Positions 36,372-44,320 of a stretch of 64,000 bases of DNA are shown one piece after another. The translations under genes and the position numbers were made by a program. Position 1 is the first letter of the stretch. Every line of letters starts with the position of its first letter. The stretch comes from Proteiniphilum sp. UBA1403 (GTDB lineage: Bacteria > Bacteroidota > Bacteroidia > Bacteroidales > Dysgonomonadaceae), in contig DBQD01000071.1 of NCBI GenBank assembly GCA_002305715.1, forward strand, positions 43,908 through 107,907. The letters run 5' to 3'. A model generated the notes under the pieces. That model saw only the letters and a list, made by a program, of their open reading frames with translations. It searched no databases and was not told the origin of the DNA.

Positions 36372-37349
36372 TCACTTCAACTGTATATGCACCTCCTTTC
36401 CTTCAATAGAATATATAATTGGTGTCATTTTACTCAATAGATCCAACAGCTCTTTCAACGACTCAGTTTTCACCACGAAGGCGTAGCGCGAATCGGAATT
36501 TCCGTTCTCAACGGTAATATTCACTCCATACCAACGTTCCAATTTCTTGGTCACTTCGTAGATATCGTTGTTATAAATTTTAAGAATATTGTTTGTCCAT
36601 AGTTTGGTTACAATGGGATCATCAACAACAACGTGACAACTCAATTGCGACCGGGAGACAATTCCCATCTGGTTGGGTGAAAGTCGTGTCAACAGATCTC
36701 CATTTTTATCATTGAAAAGGGATACCGCTCCAGATTCAAGTGAGACAGCTATATCAGGATCGGTTTTGTAAGATGAAACATTAAAACTTGTTCCATGTAC
36801 CTGTACGCGTACATCACCTGTATGAACTTCAAATCTCTTCCGGCGATTTTTTGTCACCTCAAAGAATGCCTCTCCATCTAAATGCACAATTCTACGCCAT
36901 GCTTTCGTTGAATAGGTTAATGTTGATCCTGAATTCAACCATACCGTAGAGGAATCGGGCAGAGTTAACTGTGCCTTTTCACCCATGGGGGTGTGGGCGG
37001 TAAATTGCATTGCCTGTGTCTTCTCGTTGATGAATAAAAAGGAGATACAAAGACCAATCAAAAGGGCAACAGATGCAGCAATACCGGTGTACTTGAGTAG
37101 TGTTTGTCTTGAATAAGCATACGAATTGAACGGAACTTCAATCCGATTACGAATATTCTTCCAGACTTGTTCTTTATTCGGCAAAATGGGTTCTGTTTCT
37201 TTATTCAGAAATCTCCACTCCTTTTCCAGTGATTGAAAAATTTGTTGATGCTTGTCACTCTCCGCCAACCATTTTTCTACGATATATTTCTCCTGGGAAC
37301 TGGCTTTTCCACGTAAATATGCTGCTATTTGCTCGTAAGGTATTTTCAT
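36372..37349 (-). CDS. FecR-type anti-sigma factor (PUL 1)
   Basis: A 325-residue inner-membrane regulator. There is a short cytoplasmic N-terminal domain (IPYEQIAAYLRGKASSQEKY) and one membrane helix at ~residues 88-108 (YTGIAASVALLIGLCISFLF). The periplasmic FecR domain contains HTPMGEKAQLTLPDSSTVWL and VHLDGEAFFEV, and a C-terminal STN-contact domain follows (YEVTKKLERWYGVNITVEN). It would hold the ECF sigma factor encoded 104 bases upstream until signalled by the STN domain of SusC. That SusC is interrupted in this sequence, so signalling may be cut. The ~180 bases between this gene and susC contain only a 6-bp stem (36330-36350). Confidence 0.93.
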   Translation of the reverse strand: MKIPYEQIAAYLRGKASSQEKYIVEKWLAESDKHQQIFQSLEKEWRFLNKETEPILPNKEQVWKNIRNRIEVPFNSYAYSRQTLLKYTGIAASVALLIGLCISFLFINEKTQAMQFTAHTPMGEKAQLTLPDSSTVWLNSGSTLTYSTKAWRRIVHLDGEAFFEVTKNRRKRFEVHTGDVRVQVHGTSFNVSSYKTDPDIAVSLESGAVSLFNDKNGDLLTRLSPNQMGIVSRSQLSCHVVVDDPIVTKLWTNNILKIYNNDIYEVTKKLERWYGVNITVENGNSDSRYAFVVKTESLKELLDLLSKMTPIIYSIEGKEVHIQLK

Positions 37350-37453
37350 CTTTATTATGGGTCGTTCTATATATTGACCCCTAGAAAATGAAAAACCCCT
37401 ATAGAATTATTGATTATTTTAAGAAAAAATATGTATTGTAAACAAAAGATGGG

Positions 37454-37966
37454 TTAAACTTCTAAATAGTAGGAGGAAATAGATTCTCGAATTCTCTTGA
37501 GTGCATTTGACATGTGAATTTCAACCGTTTTGGGTGAGATAAGAAGATATTCAGCTATTTGCTGATATGTAAGCTTTTCGATTTTACTTAAAATAAATAT
37601 CTCTCTGCACCGATCCGGTAAAAGATCGATTGCCTTGTTTAACAAGGTTGAGAACTCCTCAATATCGTAACAATCGGTACTTGATTCTTCCATCTCTTTC
37701 TTTTTTATCCAATCAGATAAAAGAGCTTCTCTATTCTTGTTGTTTCTCAAATAGTTCAAGATTCGGTTACGTGCAGCATTGAAAAGATAGGTCTTTACAT
37801 ATTGAATCTCAAGGTAATCTTTATTTTCCCATAAACTAACAAAAACATCCTGTACCACATCTTCAATTGCAGCAACATCTCGGGTATAATACTCCAGGAA
37901 CTGACATACCGGCTCAAAATACTGGTCGTATAAAGAACAGAATGATGATATATTAATCCTGGACAT
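37454..37966 (-). CDS. ECF RNA polymerase sigma factor (PUL 1)
   Basis: A 170-residue sigma-70 family protein from MSRINISSFCSLYDQYFEPV; an upstream in-frame ATG (38005) would add 13 residues. Region 2 shows YFEPVCQFLEYYTRD and IEDVVQDVFVSLWENKD. Region 4 shows LPDRCREIFILSKIEKLTYQ and the HTH IAEYLLISPKTVEIHMSNAL. It belongs to the Bacteroidetes family 1 group paired with FecR. It would drive susC-susD of this locus. Confidence 0.93.
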   Translation of the reverse strand: MSRINISSFCSLYDQYFEPVCQFLEYYTRDVAAIEDVVQDVFVSLWENKDYLEIQYVKTYLFNAARNRILNYLRNNKNREALLSDWIKKKEMEESSTDCYDIEEFSTLLNKAIDLLPDRCREIFILSKIEKLTYQQIAEYLLISPKTVEIHMSNALKRIRESISSYYLEV

Positions 37967-38154
37967 AGCGCAATGTGATAGATTCGAGTCGCATATCATC
38001 TGCAAATTTATATTTTTTAAGCAAATAAATATTATTTTTTGCGATTAAATAACAACTACTCATTATCTTTTATTTTCACATCCTTGATATGTAGCACTTA
38101 AAAAAATTCTCACCAACTTTTGTTCGCATAAACAACAAGATGATCATATCGTAA

Positions 38155-38307
38155 TCATTCCTGCTCAATACGCTTCACCCAATTCACATTACGATAGTTC
38201 GAATAATGTTTGTCAATGAGTCTGGTAAAACGTTCCAACATGTTTCCTAATAGATCTATCAGCAGCTTGCATGATATTTTACATTGGAAGATGACCCAAG
38301 GTCTGAT
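38155..38307 (-). pseudogene. Possible decayed AraC-type regulator fragment in the gap before pirin
   Basis: Within the 516-base gap between the ECF sigma gene and the pirin gene, one minus-strand frame reads RPWVIFQCKISCKLLIDLLG, then NMLERFTRLIDKHYSNYRNV and NWVKRIEQE, ending in TGA at 38155-38157. The pattern 'RF..LI..HY...R.V' recalls the linker before the HTH of Bacteroidales AraC regulators. No start or HTH is present. The rest of the gap is AT-rich with no other gene seen. Low confidence. Confidence 0.25.
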
Positions 38308-38482
38308 ATTTTTGTTGTAATTTTATTACCGAAAGAATTTACCGACTTAATTTTCACTTTGTGTTTGTGATATAAAGTTATGGAAGTATACACATTTGTC
38401 AATTAATTAAAAGAAGAACCACAGCAATCAGGATGGCACACAACGAAAAACCGTAGAAAAACTTATTAAAAAAGATACCAAC

Positions 38483-39355
38483 ATGAACAAAAGAAAAGTA
38501 AATCAGGTAATTAGAGGAGAACATGCCATTGACGGAGCGGGTGTTCGTTTGCGGCGAGTATTGGGAATGCGCAATATTGCCGATTTTGACCCATTCTTGA
38601 TGCTCGACGGATTTGATTCCCTGGATCCGAAGGATTACATAAAGGGATTCCCTTGGCATCCTCATCGCGGCATTGAGACCATCACCTATCTAATTAAAGG
38701 GAAAGTTGAACATGGAGACAGCCTGGGTAACAGGGGTACCATTCACGATTTGGAATGTCAATGGATGACAGCAGGCTCTGGAATTATCCACCAGGAGATG
38801 CCCAAAGAATCGGAACGAATGCTCGGATGCCAACTGTGGGTAAATCTACCGGCAAAGGACAAAATGACTCAACCAGCCTATGGTGACATCACACAGGACA
38901 AGGTAACGCTTGTAGAAGAAGAAAATGCCACAGTGCGGATTCTTGCCGGCCGTTACAAGGGTCAAAGGGGTATATTCGAAGGCAAATATGTAAAGGTTAC
39001 CTACTTGGATATTGACATTGCTCCCAACAGCAAATGGGTTTACAATGAAACGCCCAACGACGAGACGCTGTTTATTTATCTATTAGATGGGACAATTGCT
39101 GCTGACAGCAACCTGTCTCACTTTGAAAATAAAGCATGCGCCATCTTGTTTACGCCGGAAAATAAAGATGGCAATCTACATGATGCGGTGGAAGTACTTT
39201 CGGGAGATAATGGTGCTCGTTTTGTATTACTTGCAGCCAGACCTTTGAAGGAACCGGTGGCATGGGGTGGTCCTATTGTCATGAACACCAACAAAGAGTT
39301 GGAGAAAGCTTTTGAGGAGCTGGACAATGGAACATTTATCAAGCACAAGATTTAA
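38483..39355 (+). CDS. Pirin family cupin protein
   Basis: A 290-residue cytoplasmic double cupin. The metal-binding residues of the N-terminal cupin are in FPWHPHRGIETITYLIKG (two His and Glu), with HGDSLGNRG following, and GSGIIHQEMP is the pirin signature. The C-terminal half has APNSKWVYNETPNDETLFIY. Bacterial pirins such as YhhW act as quercetinases or bind regulators; the role here is unknown. An ABC-F remnant begins directly after the stop. Confidence 0.92.
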   Translation: MNKRKVNQVIRGEHAIDGAGVRLRRVLGMRNIADFDPFLMLDGFDSLDPKDYIKGFPWHPHRGIETITYLIKGKVEHGDSLGNRGTIHDLECQWMTAGSGIIHQEMPKESERMLGCQLWVNLPAKDKMTQPAYGDITQDKVTLVEEENATVRILAGRYKGQRGIFEGKYVKVTYLDIDIAPNSKWVYNETPNDETLFIYLLDGTIAADSNLSHFENKACAILFTPENKDGNLHDAVEVLSGDNGARFVLLAARPLKEPVAWGGPIVMNTNKELEKAFEELDNGTFIKHKI

Positions 39356-39357
39356 AC

Positions 39358-39669
39358 GGTAAACCAACCAGTATTATCGTCAGTGATCTTTCCTATCACT
39401 ATTACAGTCAACCTTTCCTGTTTGAATCGGTCAATTTTCCCGTTACTCCCGGCGGCAAAGTATCTCTTGTTGGCAACAACGGTGTTGGAAAATCGACACT
39501 CTTGAAACTGTTGTCAGGCAGACTGACACCGTCGTCGGGCGATATACGCAACGCATCGTCACCCTACGAAGAAAGATGCCATACCGCACTAAGTGAATGG
39601 GGATTGCAAGATCTTCCTCTCAATTTACCACTGGAACGATTAAGCGGTGGGGAAAAGACGAAAGTTTGA
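39358..39669 (+). pseudogene. ABC-F ATPase remnant lacking start codon and most of the protein
   Basis: One plus-strand frame reads TSIIVSDLSYHYYSQPFLFE and contains Walker A GNNGVGKST (as VSLVGNNGVGKSTLLKLLSG) and then, after only ~45 residues, the ABC signature LSGGEKTKV directly followed by TGA. ABC-F proteins usually start 'MSIIVSDLSY', so the ATG appears replaced by ACC. The sequence stops after the first signature motif, leaving out Walker B, the linker and the whole second ATPase domain (~100 of ~530 codons). It is a truncated relic between pirin and the DsbA-like gene. Confidence 0.75.
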
Positions 39670-39750
39670 AAGAGAGAGACATCGAGATAAACAAAACAAA
39701 GGGAGCAGTTGTTTAGAATGTCTATGAATACAGTAAAAAGTACAACAAAA

Positions 39751-40464
39751 ATGAAAATAGAGGTGTGGACCGACATCATGTGTCCCTATTGCCACATTGG
39801 CAAGATTCATTACGAAAAGGCACTTCAGCAGTTTCCTCATGCCGATGAAGTGGAACTTGTTTGGAAAGCATTTCAGTTAAACCCCAATCTTCCCGATAAA
39901 GGAAACGGATATCCGGTAAGAGAGTATCTGGTAAAAAGCGCAGGATACCCTGAGGAGGGTATTGACAGCATGTTTGCAAGCTTGAAGAAGATGGCCGATG
40001 AAGTGAATATTCCTTTCAATCTGGAAAACTCATTAGCTGCCAATACACGAGATGCACATCGACTAATTAAGCTCGCTGCCAAAAAGGGAGTCGACTCACT
40101 GGTTGTTGGAAAACTCAGCAAGGCATACTTCGAGGAAGCAAAGGACTACAGCGATTGGGATCTTCTCGTTTCCATTGGCAAGGAAGCCGGATTGGAGGAA
40201 GATGAGATTTGGCAAATGCTTAAAAGCCAAGAGTACCTGTATGAGGTAAAACAAGATATACAAGAGGCCGCAAACCTAGGCATTGACACCGTACCCACAT
40301 TCTTGATGGATAGGCGCCAAGCCATTATTGGAGCAGAACCTGTGGAATTGTTTGTGAAGGTATTGAATAAAGCCTACGATGCCTGGAAGAATCGCACAGA
40401 AAAAGAAGGAATGGAAGTTAGCAAAGGTAAATCCTGCAATGCCGATGGCACATGTGAAATATAA
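39751..40464 (+). CDS. DsbA-family oxidoreductase, FrnE-like
   Basis: A 237-residue protein started at MKIEVWTDIMCPYC, the usual family start. In-frame ATGs at 39709, 39718 and 39724 would add up to 14 polar residues. The thioredoxin-fold active site is CPYC at residues 11-14, and the cis-Pro region is GIDTVPTFLMD. The helical insert contains NTRDAHRLIKLAAKKG. There is no signal peptide, so a cytoplasmic FrnE-type disulfide isomerase/2-hydroxychromene isomerase-like protein is likely. The C-terminal tail KSCNADGTCEI adds a second Cys pair, as in related DsbA-family proteins. Confidence 0.92.
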   Translation: MKIEVWTDIMCPYCHIGKIHYEKALQQFPHADEVELVWKAFQLNPNLPDKGNGYPVREYLVKSAGYPEEGIDSMFASLKKMADEVNIPFNLENSLAANTRDAHRLIKLAAKKGVDSLVVGKLSKAYFEEAKDYSDWDLLVSIGKEAGLEEDEIWQMLKSQEYLYEVKQDIQEAANLGIDTVPTFLMDRRQAIIGAEPVELFVKVLNKAYDAWKNRTEKEGMEVSKGKSCNADGTCEI

Positions 40465-40508
40465 TTTCCAGACTCACTTCAGCAAAAAGTTTTTTTATTT
40501 TTTATAGG

Positions 40509-40536
40509 AAAGTGGTACCTTTGTTGGTACCACTTT
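40509..40536. promoter_or_regulatory. Perfect 11-bp dyad overlapping a -7-like box before the GNAT gene
   Basis: AAAGTGGTACC (40509-40519) and GGTACCACTTT (40526-40536) are exact complements with a six-base loop. TACCTTTG inside it (40516-40523) fits the -7 consensus TAnnTTTG. It could be an operator on the GNAT promoter or a weak terminator of the DsbA-like gene; the downstream T-run is short. Confidence 0.45.
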
Positions 40537-40552
40537 TAAATTAAAGCCAGTC

Positions 40553-41092
40553 ATGGAATACTTGGAGATCACTCCGGAAGACAGCATTCGTTGGAAACGT
40601 ATTTGGGAATTGTATGAGAATAGCTTCCCAATAGCCGAACGACGTAAGATAGGTGACCATTTACGAGCCTGTAACGACGATCGCTTTTTCCCTTTATCTG
40701 TTTGGGAAGGAGGAGAGTTAATTGGATTGATGTTCTTTTGGGAATGGGATTCTTACCGTTATCTGGAACATTTGGCTGTAAATCCTGCATTGAGAGGACA
40801 TGGATATGGTTCACAAATGCTTCGATTTCTACGTGATTCTGAACATACAATCATCCTTGAGATTGATCCACTCAGCAATGAGTTGTCGGTTCGTCGTCTC
40901 CAGTTCTACGAACGTTCTGGCTATACCCTTACCCCATATCGGTTTGTACACCTACCGTATAGGCTCGATGCCAATGCTCAGGAGTTGCTCATACTTAGTT
41001 ATCCGCGCATGATCACCAAAGAGCAACACAACGATTTTCTTCAATTTGTGAACGAAGAAGTCATCCTTTATTGCGAAAGTGAAGAGAAATAA
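40553..41092 (+). CDS. GNAT family N-acetyltransferase
   Basis: A 179-residue acetyltransferase. Motif A with the acetyl-CoA pyrophosphate loop is seen in LEHLAVNPALRGHGYGSQML (residues ~65-85), followed by LEIDPLSNELSVRRLQFYER and SGYTLTPY, typical of motif B. The substrate is not identifiable. It is convergent with the membrane protein gene at 41146. Confidence 0.88.
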   Translation: MEYLEITPEDSIRWKRIWELYENSFPIAERRKIGDHLRACNDDRFFPLSVWEGGELIGLMFFWEWDSYRYLEHLAVNPALRGHGYGSQMLRFLRDSEHTIILEIDPLSNELSVRRLQFYERSGYTLTPYRFVHLPYRLDANAQELLILSYPRMITKEQHNDFLQFVNEEVILYCESEEK

Positions 41093-41145
41093 CGTGTGAG
41101 TCGTTGATTACCCCTATCGGGCAATAAATTGTGTTGGCAGTGTAA

Positions 41146-41673
41146 CTATCGACAAAGAATGGCATGTATCAAACGAAGTGTTTGATTAACAGATATCTCA
41201 TCCCTTTTAGAATATGAACGAACGGGGTAAATAATCACTGTAATCTCTCCATCCTCGCCCATCTTCAAATAACCACCCAGTCCCCATGAGGTCATTCTTG
41301 CATCGGTCCTGAATTTGAGCACCCTATTTCTTCTGTCTGAAAAAGAAATGATCCACTGTCGATCTATGCGTTGCATTACCTCATCGAACGGCTTTTGGCC
41401 TCTTCCCTTAAAATGAAAAACAGCCCTTTGCTGTCCTGAAAAAGTTGGAGGATCGAGTTCCTCTGACTCCATATAATCCAATCTTCTGGCAAAAAAAGCG
41501 GTTATGATTGCCGGTGGTATCATTCCCACAATGATAAAAACCAATACCACCTGCCAAAGCCTAGCGTCCAATCCCCAGAAGAGAGAGACTATGGTCAATA
41601 TTCCGACATAAAATATAAGAAAAATTGAGACCCAGTAGCAATAAAGTCGTCTAGAAAACCTCATATTATTCAA
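41146..41673 (-). CDS. Two-helix membrane protein of unknown function
   Basis: A 175-residue protein. Two membrane helices are seen near the N-terminus (residues ~12-31, YWVSIFLIFYVGILTIVSLF, and ~40-62, VVLVFIIVGMIPPAIITAFF). A soluble ~110-residue C-terminal domain follows with beta-rich segments (FSDRRNRVLKFRTDARMTSW, GEITVIIYPV). I do not recognise the family. It lies 37 bases downstream of the DUF4230 gene on the same strand, so the two are likely co-transcribed. Confidence 0.7.
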   Translation of the reverse strand: MNNMRFSRRLYCYWVSIFLIFYVGILTIVSLFWGLDARLWQVVLVFIIVGMIPPAIITAFFARRLDYMESEELDPPTFSGQQRAVFHFKGRGQKPFDEVMQRIDRQWIISFSDRRNRVLKFRTDARMTSWGLGGYLKMGEDGEITVIIYPVRSYSKRDEISVNQTLRLIHAILCR

Positions 41674-41710
41674 GTTATTTTATCCATTTTACACCCTTAC
41701 TGTAATCCCG

Positions 41711-42337
41711 TCATTTCACTTGTGGCATGATGAATTCTTCGGTGAATTCAATATGTGTGAATCCCATTTCCCTCAATAGAGTCGTTAACACAAGCTTCGC
41801 CTGACTTGTTGCATCCGTTAATATTCCCTGTTTAATGGCATCGCTGGCCATTACATTTTTCTCTCTGATGAGCGCTTCGTTGTAATCCGATATCTTAATG
41901 GGGTTAAACGCATTCTCGCTTTCGTTGTACACCTCAATCGACTTTTCGTCTATAACAATATCCAAAATTCGAGGTTTGGGTAAGGATACATGCAATGTAG
42001 AATCATTCTCCACATTAACCTTAATCCGTTCAAAGTCGACACCCGCCTTGATATAACCGTTGTATTTCAGTAAAAAATATTTATCGGTCAAGGGAACGTT
42101 GATACGCAGGAACTTCTTGTAGTCCTTAAACCCTATTACTCCGGTATAATTGTGCTTTACCAATGCCAGTTCACCGATATGAGTAATTCGTGTCATCACA
42201 GTCGTACTATCATACCCCCCTTCTTTATCACTGTCACTCTTACTTATCATAAGTAACAGCGCAAGAATAAATGTGGTAAGAAAAAAGAACAGGGTTAAAA
42301 CTGAAATTTTTCGCATACAATTATTTTTGTTTTCCAA
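41711..42337 (-). CDS. DUF4230 membrane-anchored protein
   Basis: A 208-residue protein with one N-terminal membrane helix (KISVLTLFFFLTTFILALLLMI) and an extracytoplasmic domain with the DUF4230 pattern: ITHIGELALVKHNYTGVI, LLKYNGYIKAGVDFERIKVN and LHVSLPKPRILDIVIDE. DUF4230 proteins are common in Bacteroidales and Firmicutes with no known function. The ~275-base divergent gap to the next ECF gene contains a TATTTTTG box on the minus strand (42387-42394) and the ECF promoter box. Confidence 0.82.
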   Translation of the reverse strand: MENKNNCMRKISVLTLFFFLTTFILALLLMISKSDSDKEGGYDSTTVMTRITHIGELALVKHNYTGVIGFKDYKKFLRINVPLTDKYFLLKYNGYIKAGVDFERIKVNVENDSTLHVSLPKPRILDIVIDEKSIEVYNESENAFNPIKISDYNEALIREKNVMASDAIKQGILTDATSQAKLVLTTLLREMGFTHIEFTEEFIMPQVK

Positions 42338-42586
42338 ACGTTTGAAACAGAATAAACAATATTATCCTACATTAACATCATATTTACAAAAATAATCATA
42401 ATCCTGGTATATAAAAGATTTTGTCATTTTTTTCTTCCATTGGAGAAATATTGATGCTACTTTCTTGAAATGAAACAATAATATAGAAGTACCTTTTAAT
42501 CCCTACGATAATATATTTAACATATTTAAAAACATGTTTGGGGTAAGTTTTACATATAAAGAGTTAATCAATTTTAAAGTTTTGTA

Positions 42587-42594
42587 TATATTTG
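42587..42594 (+). promoter_or_regulatory. Candidate -7 box for the PUL 2 ECF sigma gene
   Basis: TATATTTG fits TAnnTTTG and lies 18 bases before the sigma factor start, giving a very short leader. No clear -33 box was found. Confidence 0.4.
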
Positions 42595-42612
42595 TCTTAT
42601 TAACTTTTATAC

Positions 42613-43173
42613 ATGGAACATTTTTCTTACATAAGATCCTTCAATTCGCTGTTCAATGAATACTACAAACAGTTTGTCCATTTCGCCACAGGCTATGTGA
42701 AAGAGGTGGAGACGGCGGAGGATTTTGTGTCGGAAGCATTTACCCAATATTGGGAAAACAAAGAAAGCCTTGCTTCAACAACTTACCCTCAGGCATATAT
42801 TCTTACGATCATTAAGAATAAATGTTTGAATTATCTACAGCACCAAAAGATTCATCAACGTGTATCGGCTGAATTAAAGGAGCATTCCGAGTGGATACTT
42901 CAAACAAAAATAAGCACACTTGAAGCCTGTGATCCTGAATTTATTTTTTCAACCGAACTGCAGCAAATTATCGATGAAACACTCAACAAACTGCCTCAAA
43001 AGACACGCAAGATATTTTTCTTGAATAGAATTCATGGATATACTTATAAAGAAATTGCAGAAATAACCAACATGAGCCAGAAAGCCATCGAATATCACAT
43101 CTCCAAGGCGCTGCATCAACTTCGTTTTTCCTTGTCTGACTTCTTACTATTTATCCTTATACTTGTTCTCTAA
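42613..43173 (+). CDS. ECF RNA polymerase sigma factor (PUL 2)
   Basis: A 186-residue ECF factor. Region 2: FNEYYKQFVHFATGYVKEVE and AEDFVSEAFTQYWENKE. Region 4: LPQKTRKIFFLNRIHGYTYK with HTH IAEITNMSQKAIEYHISKAL. FecR follows 77 bases later. The hydrophobic tail LSDFLLFILILVL is unusual for a soluble sigma factor but occurs in other Bacteroidetes ECF proteins and may be involved in FecR contact; that last point is inference. Confidence 0.93.
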   Translation: MEHFSYIRSFNSLFNEYYKQFVHFATGYVKEVETAEDFVSEAFTQYWENKESLASTTYPQAYILTIIKNKCLNYLQHQKIHQRVSAELKEHSEWILQTKISTLEACDPEFIFSTELQQIIDETLNKLPQKTRKIFFLNRIHGYTYKEIAEITNMSQKAIEYHISKALHQLRFSLSDFLLFILILVL

Positions 43174-43250
43174 TTGTTAAAAACATATTTTCTATTAGGG
43201 TATTCTCTGTCTGAGTTGTTATTCAATTACAACAAGATAACCGTAATCTT

Positions 43251-44168
43251 ATGGAGAGAGTATTGCTGCATCGTTTTTTTGAAGGAAAAACAACTGTTAA
43301 TGAAGAAAAGAAAATAAGAAAATGGCTGGAAGCATCCGACGCCAATCACCTCCATTTTCTCAAAGAACGTAGGATTTATGATGCCTTGTTGTTGACAGAC
43401 ACAAAACCACCCGTTCAGCATAAGAAGAAGCGAATATCGACCATCGAGATTATCGCTACAGCTGCCGCAGTGATGTTGCTATTGATCATTGGAGGAATAT
43501 ATTTATTAAGATCCACCAGTAATCCCGAGCAGTACAATACAATTCTTGTCCCAGCAGGCCAACGCATCAACTTGATACTTTCTGATAATACCAACCTTTG
43601 GTTGAATGCCAACACTACATTCCGATATCCAACTACCTTTACCCAAGAAACCAGGACAGTTTACCTCGACGGAGAAGCCTACTTTGATGTAAGCAAAGAT
43701 GAGAAGAAGCCCTTTGTAGTAAAAACCTCACAGGCTGATATTCGTGTAACGGGAACATCCTTCAATGTGGAGTCGTACAGCAAACACCAAAGTTTTGAAA
43801 CAAGTCTTTTTGAAGGTGGAGTAGAGATTTTTAAAGATGACATCAAAATTGCTACATTATCTCCCAATCAGGATGTCACACTTGAGAACGAAAAATTTTT
43901 AATTTCAGAAATAACCAATACCGATAAATTCCTTTGGAGACATGGCCTTATTGCATTTAACAGTAAAAAGTTGGAAGAGATTTTGATTACATTGGAGAAA
44001 TACTTCGATGTGAAGATTCAAATCAATACGAAAAAACTACCACAGTATACCTATACTGGAAAATTCCGACAATCCGATGGCGTAGATTATGTATTACGTG
44101 TATTGCAGAAAAGCATTCATTTTAACTATCATAGAGACGAAGAGACAGGAACCATTTATATCAAATAA
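43251..44168 (+). CDS. FecR-type anti-sigma factor (PUL 2)
   Basis: A 305-residue regulator. There is an N-terminal cytoplasmic segment (LLHRFFEGKTTVNEEKKIRK), a membrane helix at ~65-87 (IEIIATAAAVMLLLIIGGIY) and the periplasmic FecR core (NTILVPAGQRINLILSDNTN, VYLDGEAYFDVSKDEKKPFV, VTGTSFNVESY). The C-terminal domain is LITLEKYFDVKIQINTKKLP. It should receive the signal from the STN domain of the SusC encoded 152 bases downstream. Confidence 0.93.
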   Translation: MERVLLHRFFEGKTTVNEEKKIRKWLEASDANHLHFLKERRIYDALLLTDTKPPVQHKKKRISTIEIIATAAAVMLLLIIGGIYLLRSTSNPEQYNTILVPAGQRINLILSDNTNLWLNANTTFRYPTTFTQETRTVYLDGEAYFDVSKDEKKPFVVKTSQADIRVTGTSFNVESYSKHQSFETSLFEGGVEIFKDDIKIATLSPNQDVTLENEKFLISEITNTDKFLWRHGLIAFNSKKLEEILITLEKYFDVKIQINTKKLPQYTYTGKFRQSDGVDYVLRVLQKSIHFNYHRDEETGTIYIK

Positions 44169-44224
44169 ACAACCATTAAAACAATTTGCCTATGGAATAA
44201 TCTTAATCAATTATGAGAAAACAA

Positions 44225-44252
44225 ATCGGCAGGTGCTGCAACACCCACCGAT
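44225..44252 (+). promoter_or_regulatory. Leader hairpin before susC of PUL 2
   Basis: ATCGG/CCGAT and GGTG/CACC pair around a 2x2 internal loop with a six-base apical loop. It lies 68 bases upstream of the susC start in the fecR-susC gap. There is no T-run behind it, so it looks like a structured leader rather than a terminator. Confidence 0.4.
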
Positions 44253-44320
44253 CATTCATGTTTTCGTTAACACTAACAAGAATTAATTTTATGTATTAAC
44301 TAAAAAACAATTACAAATGT

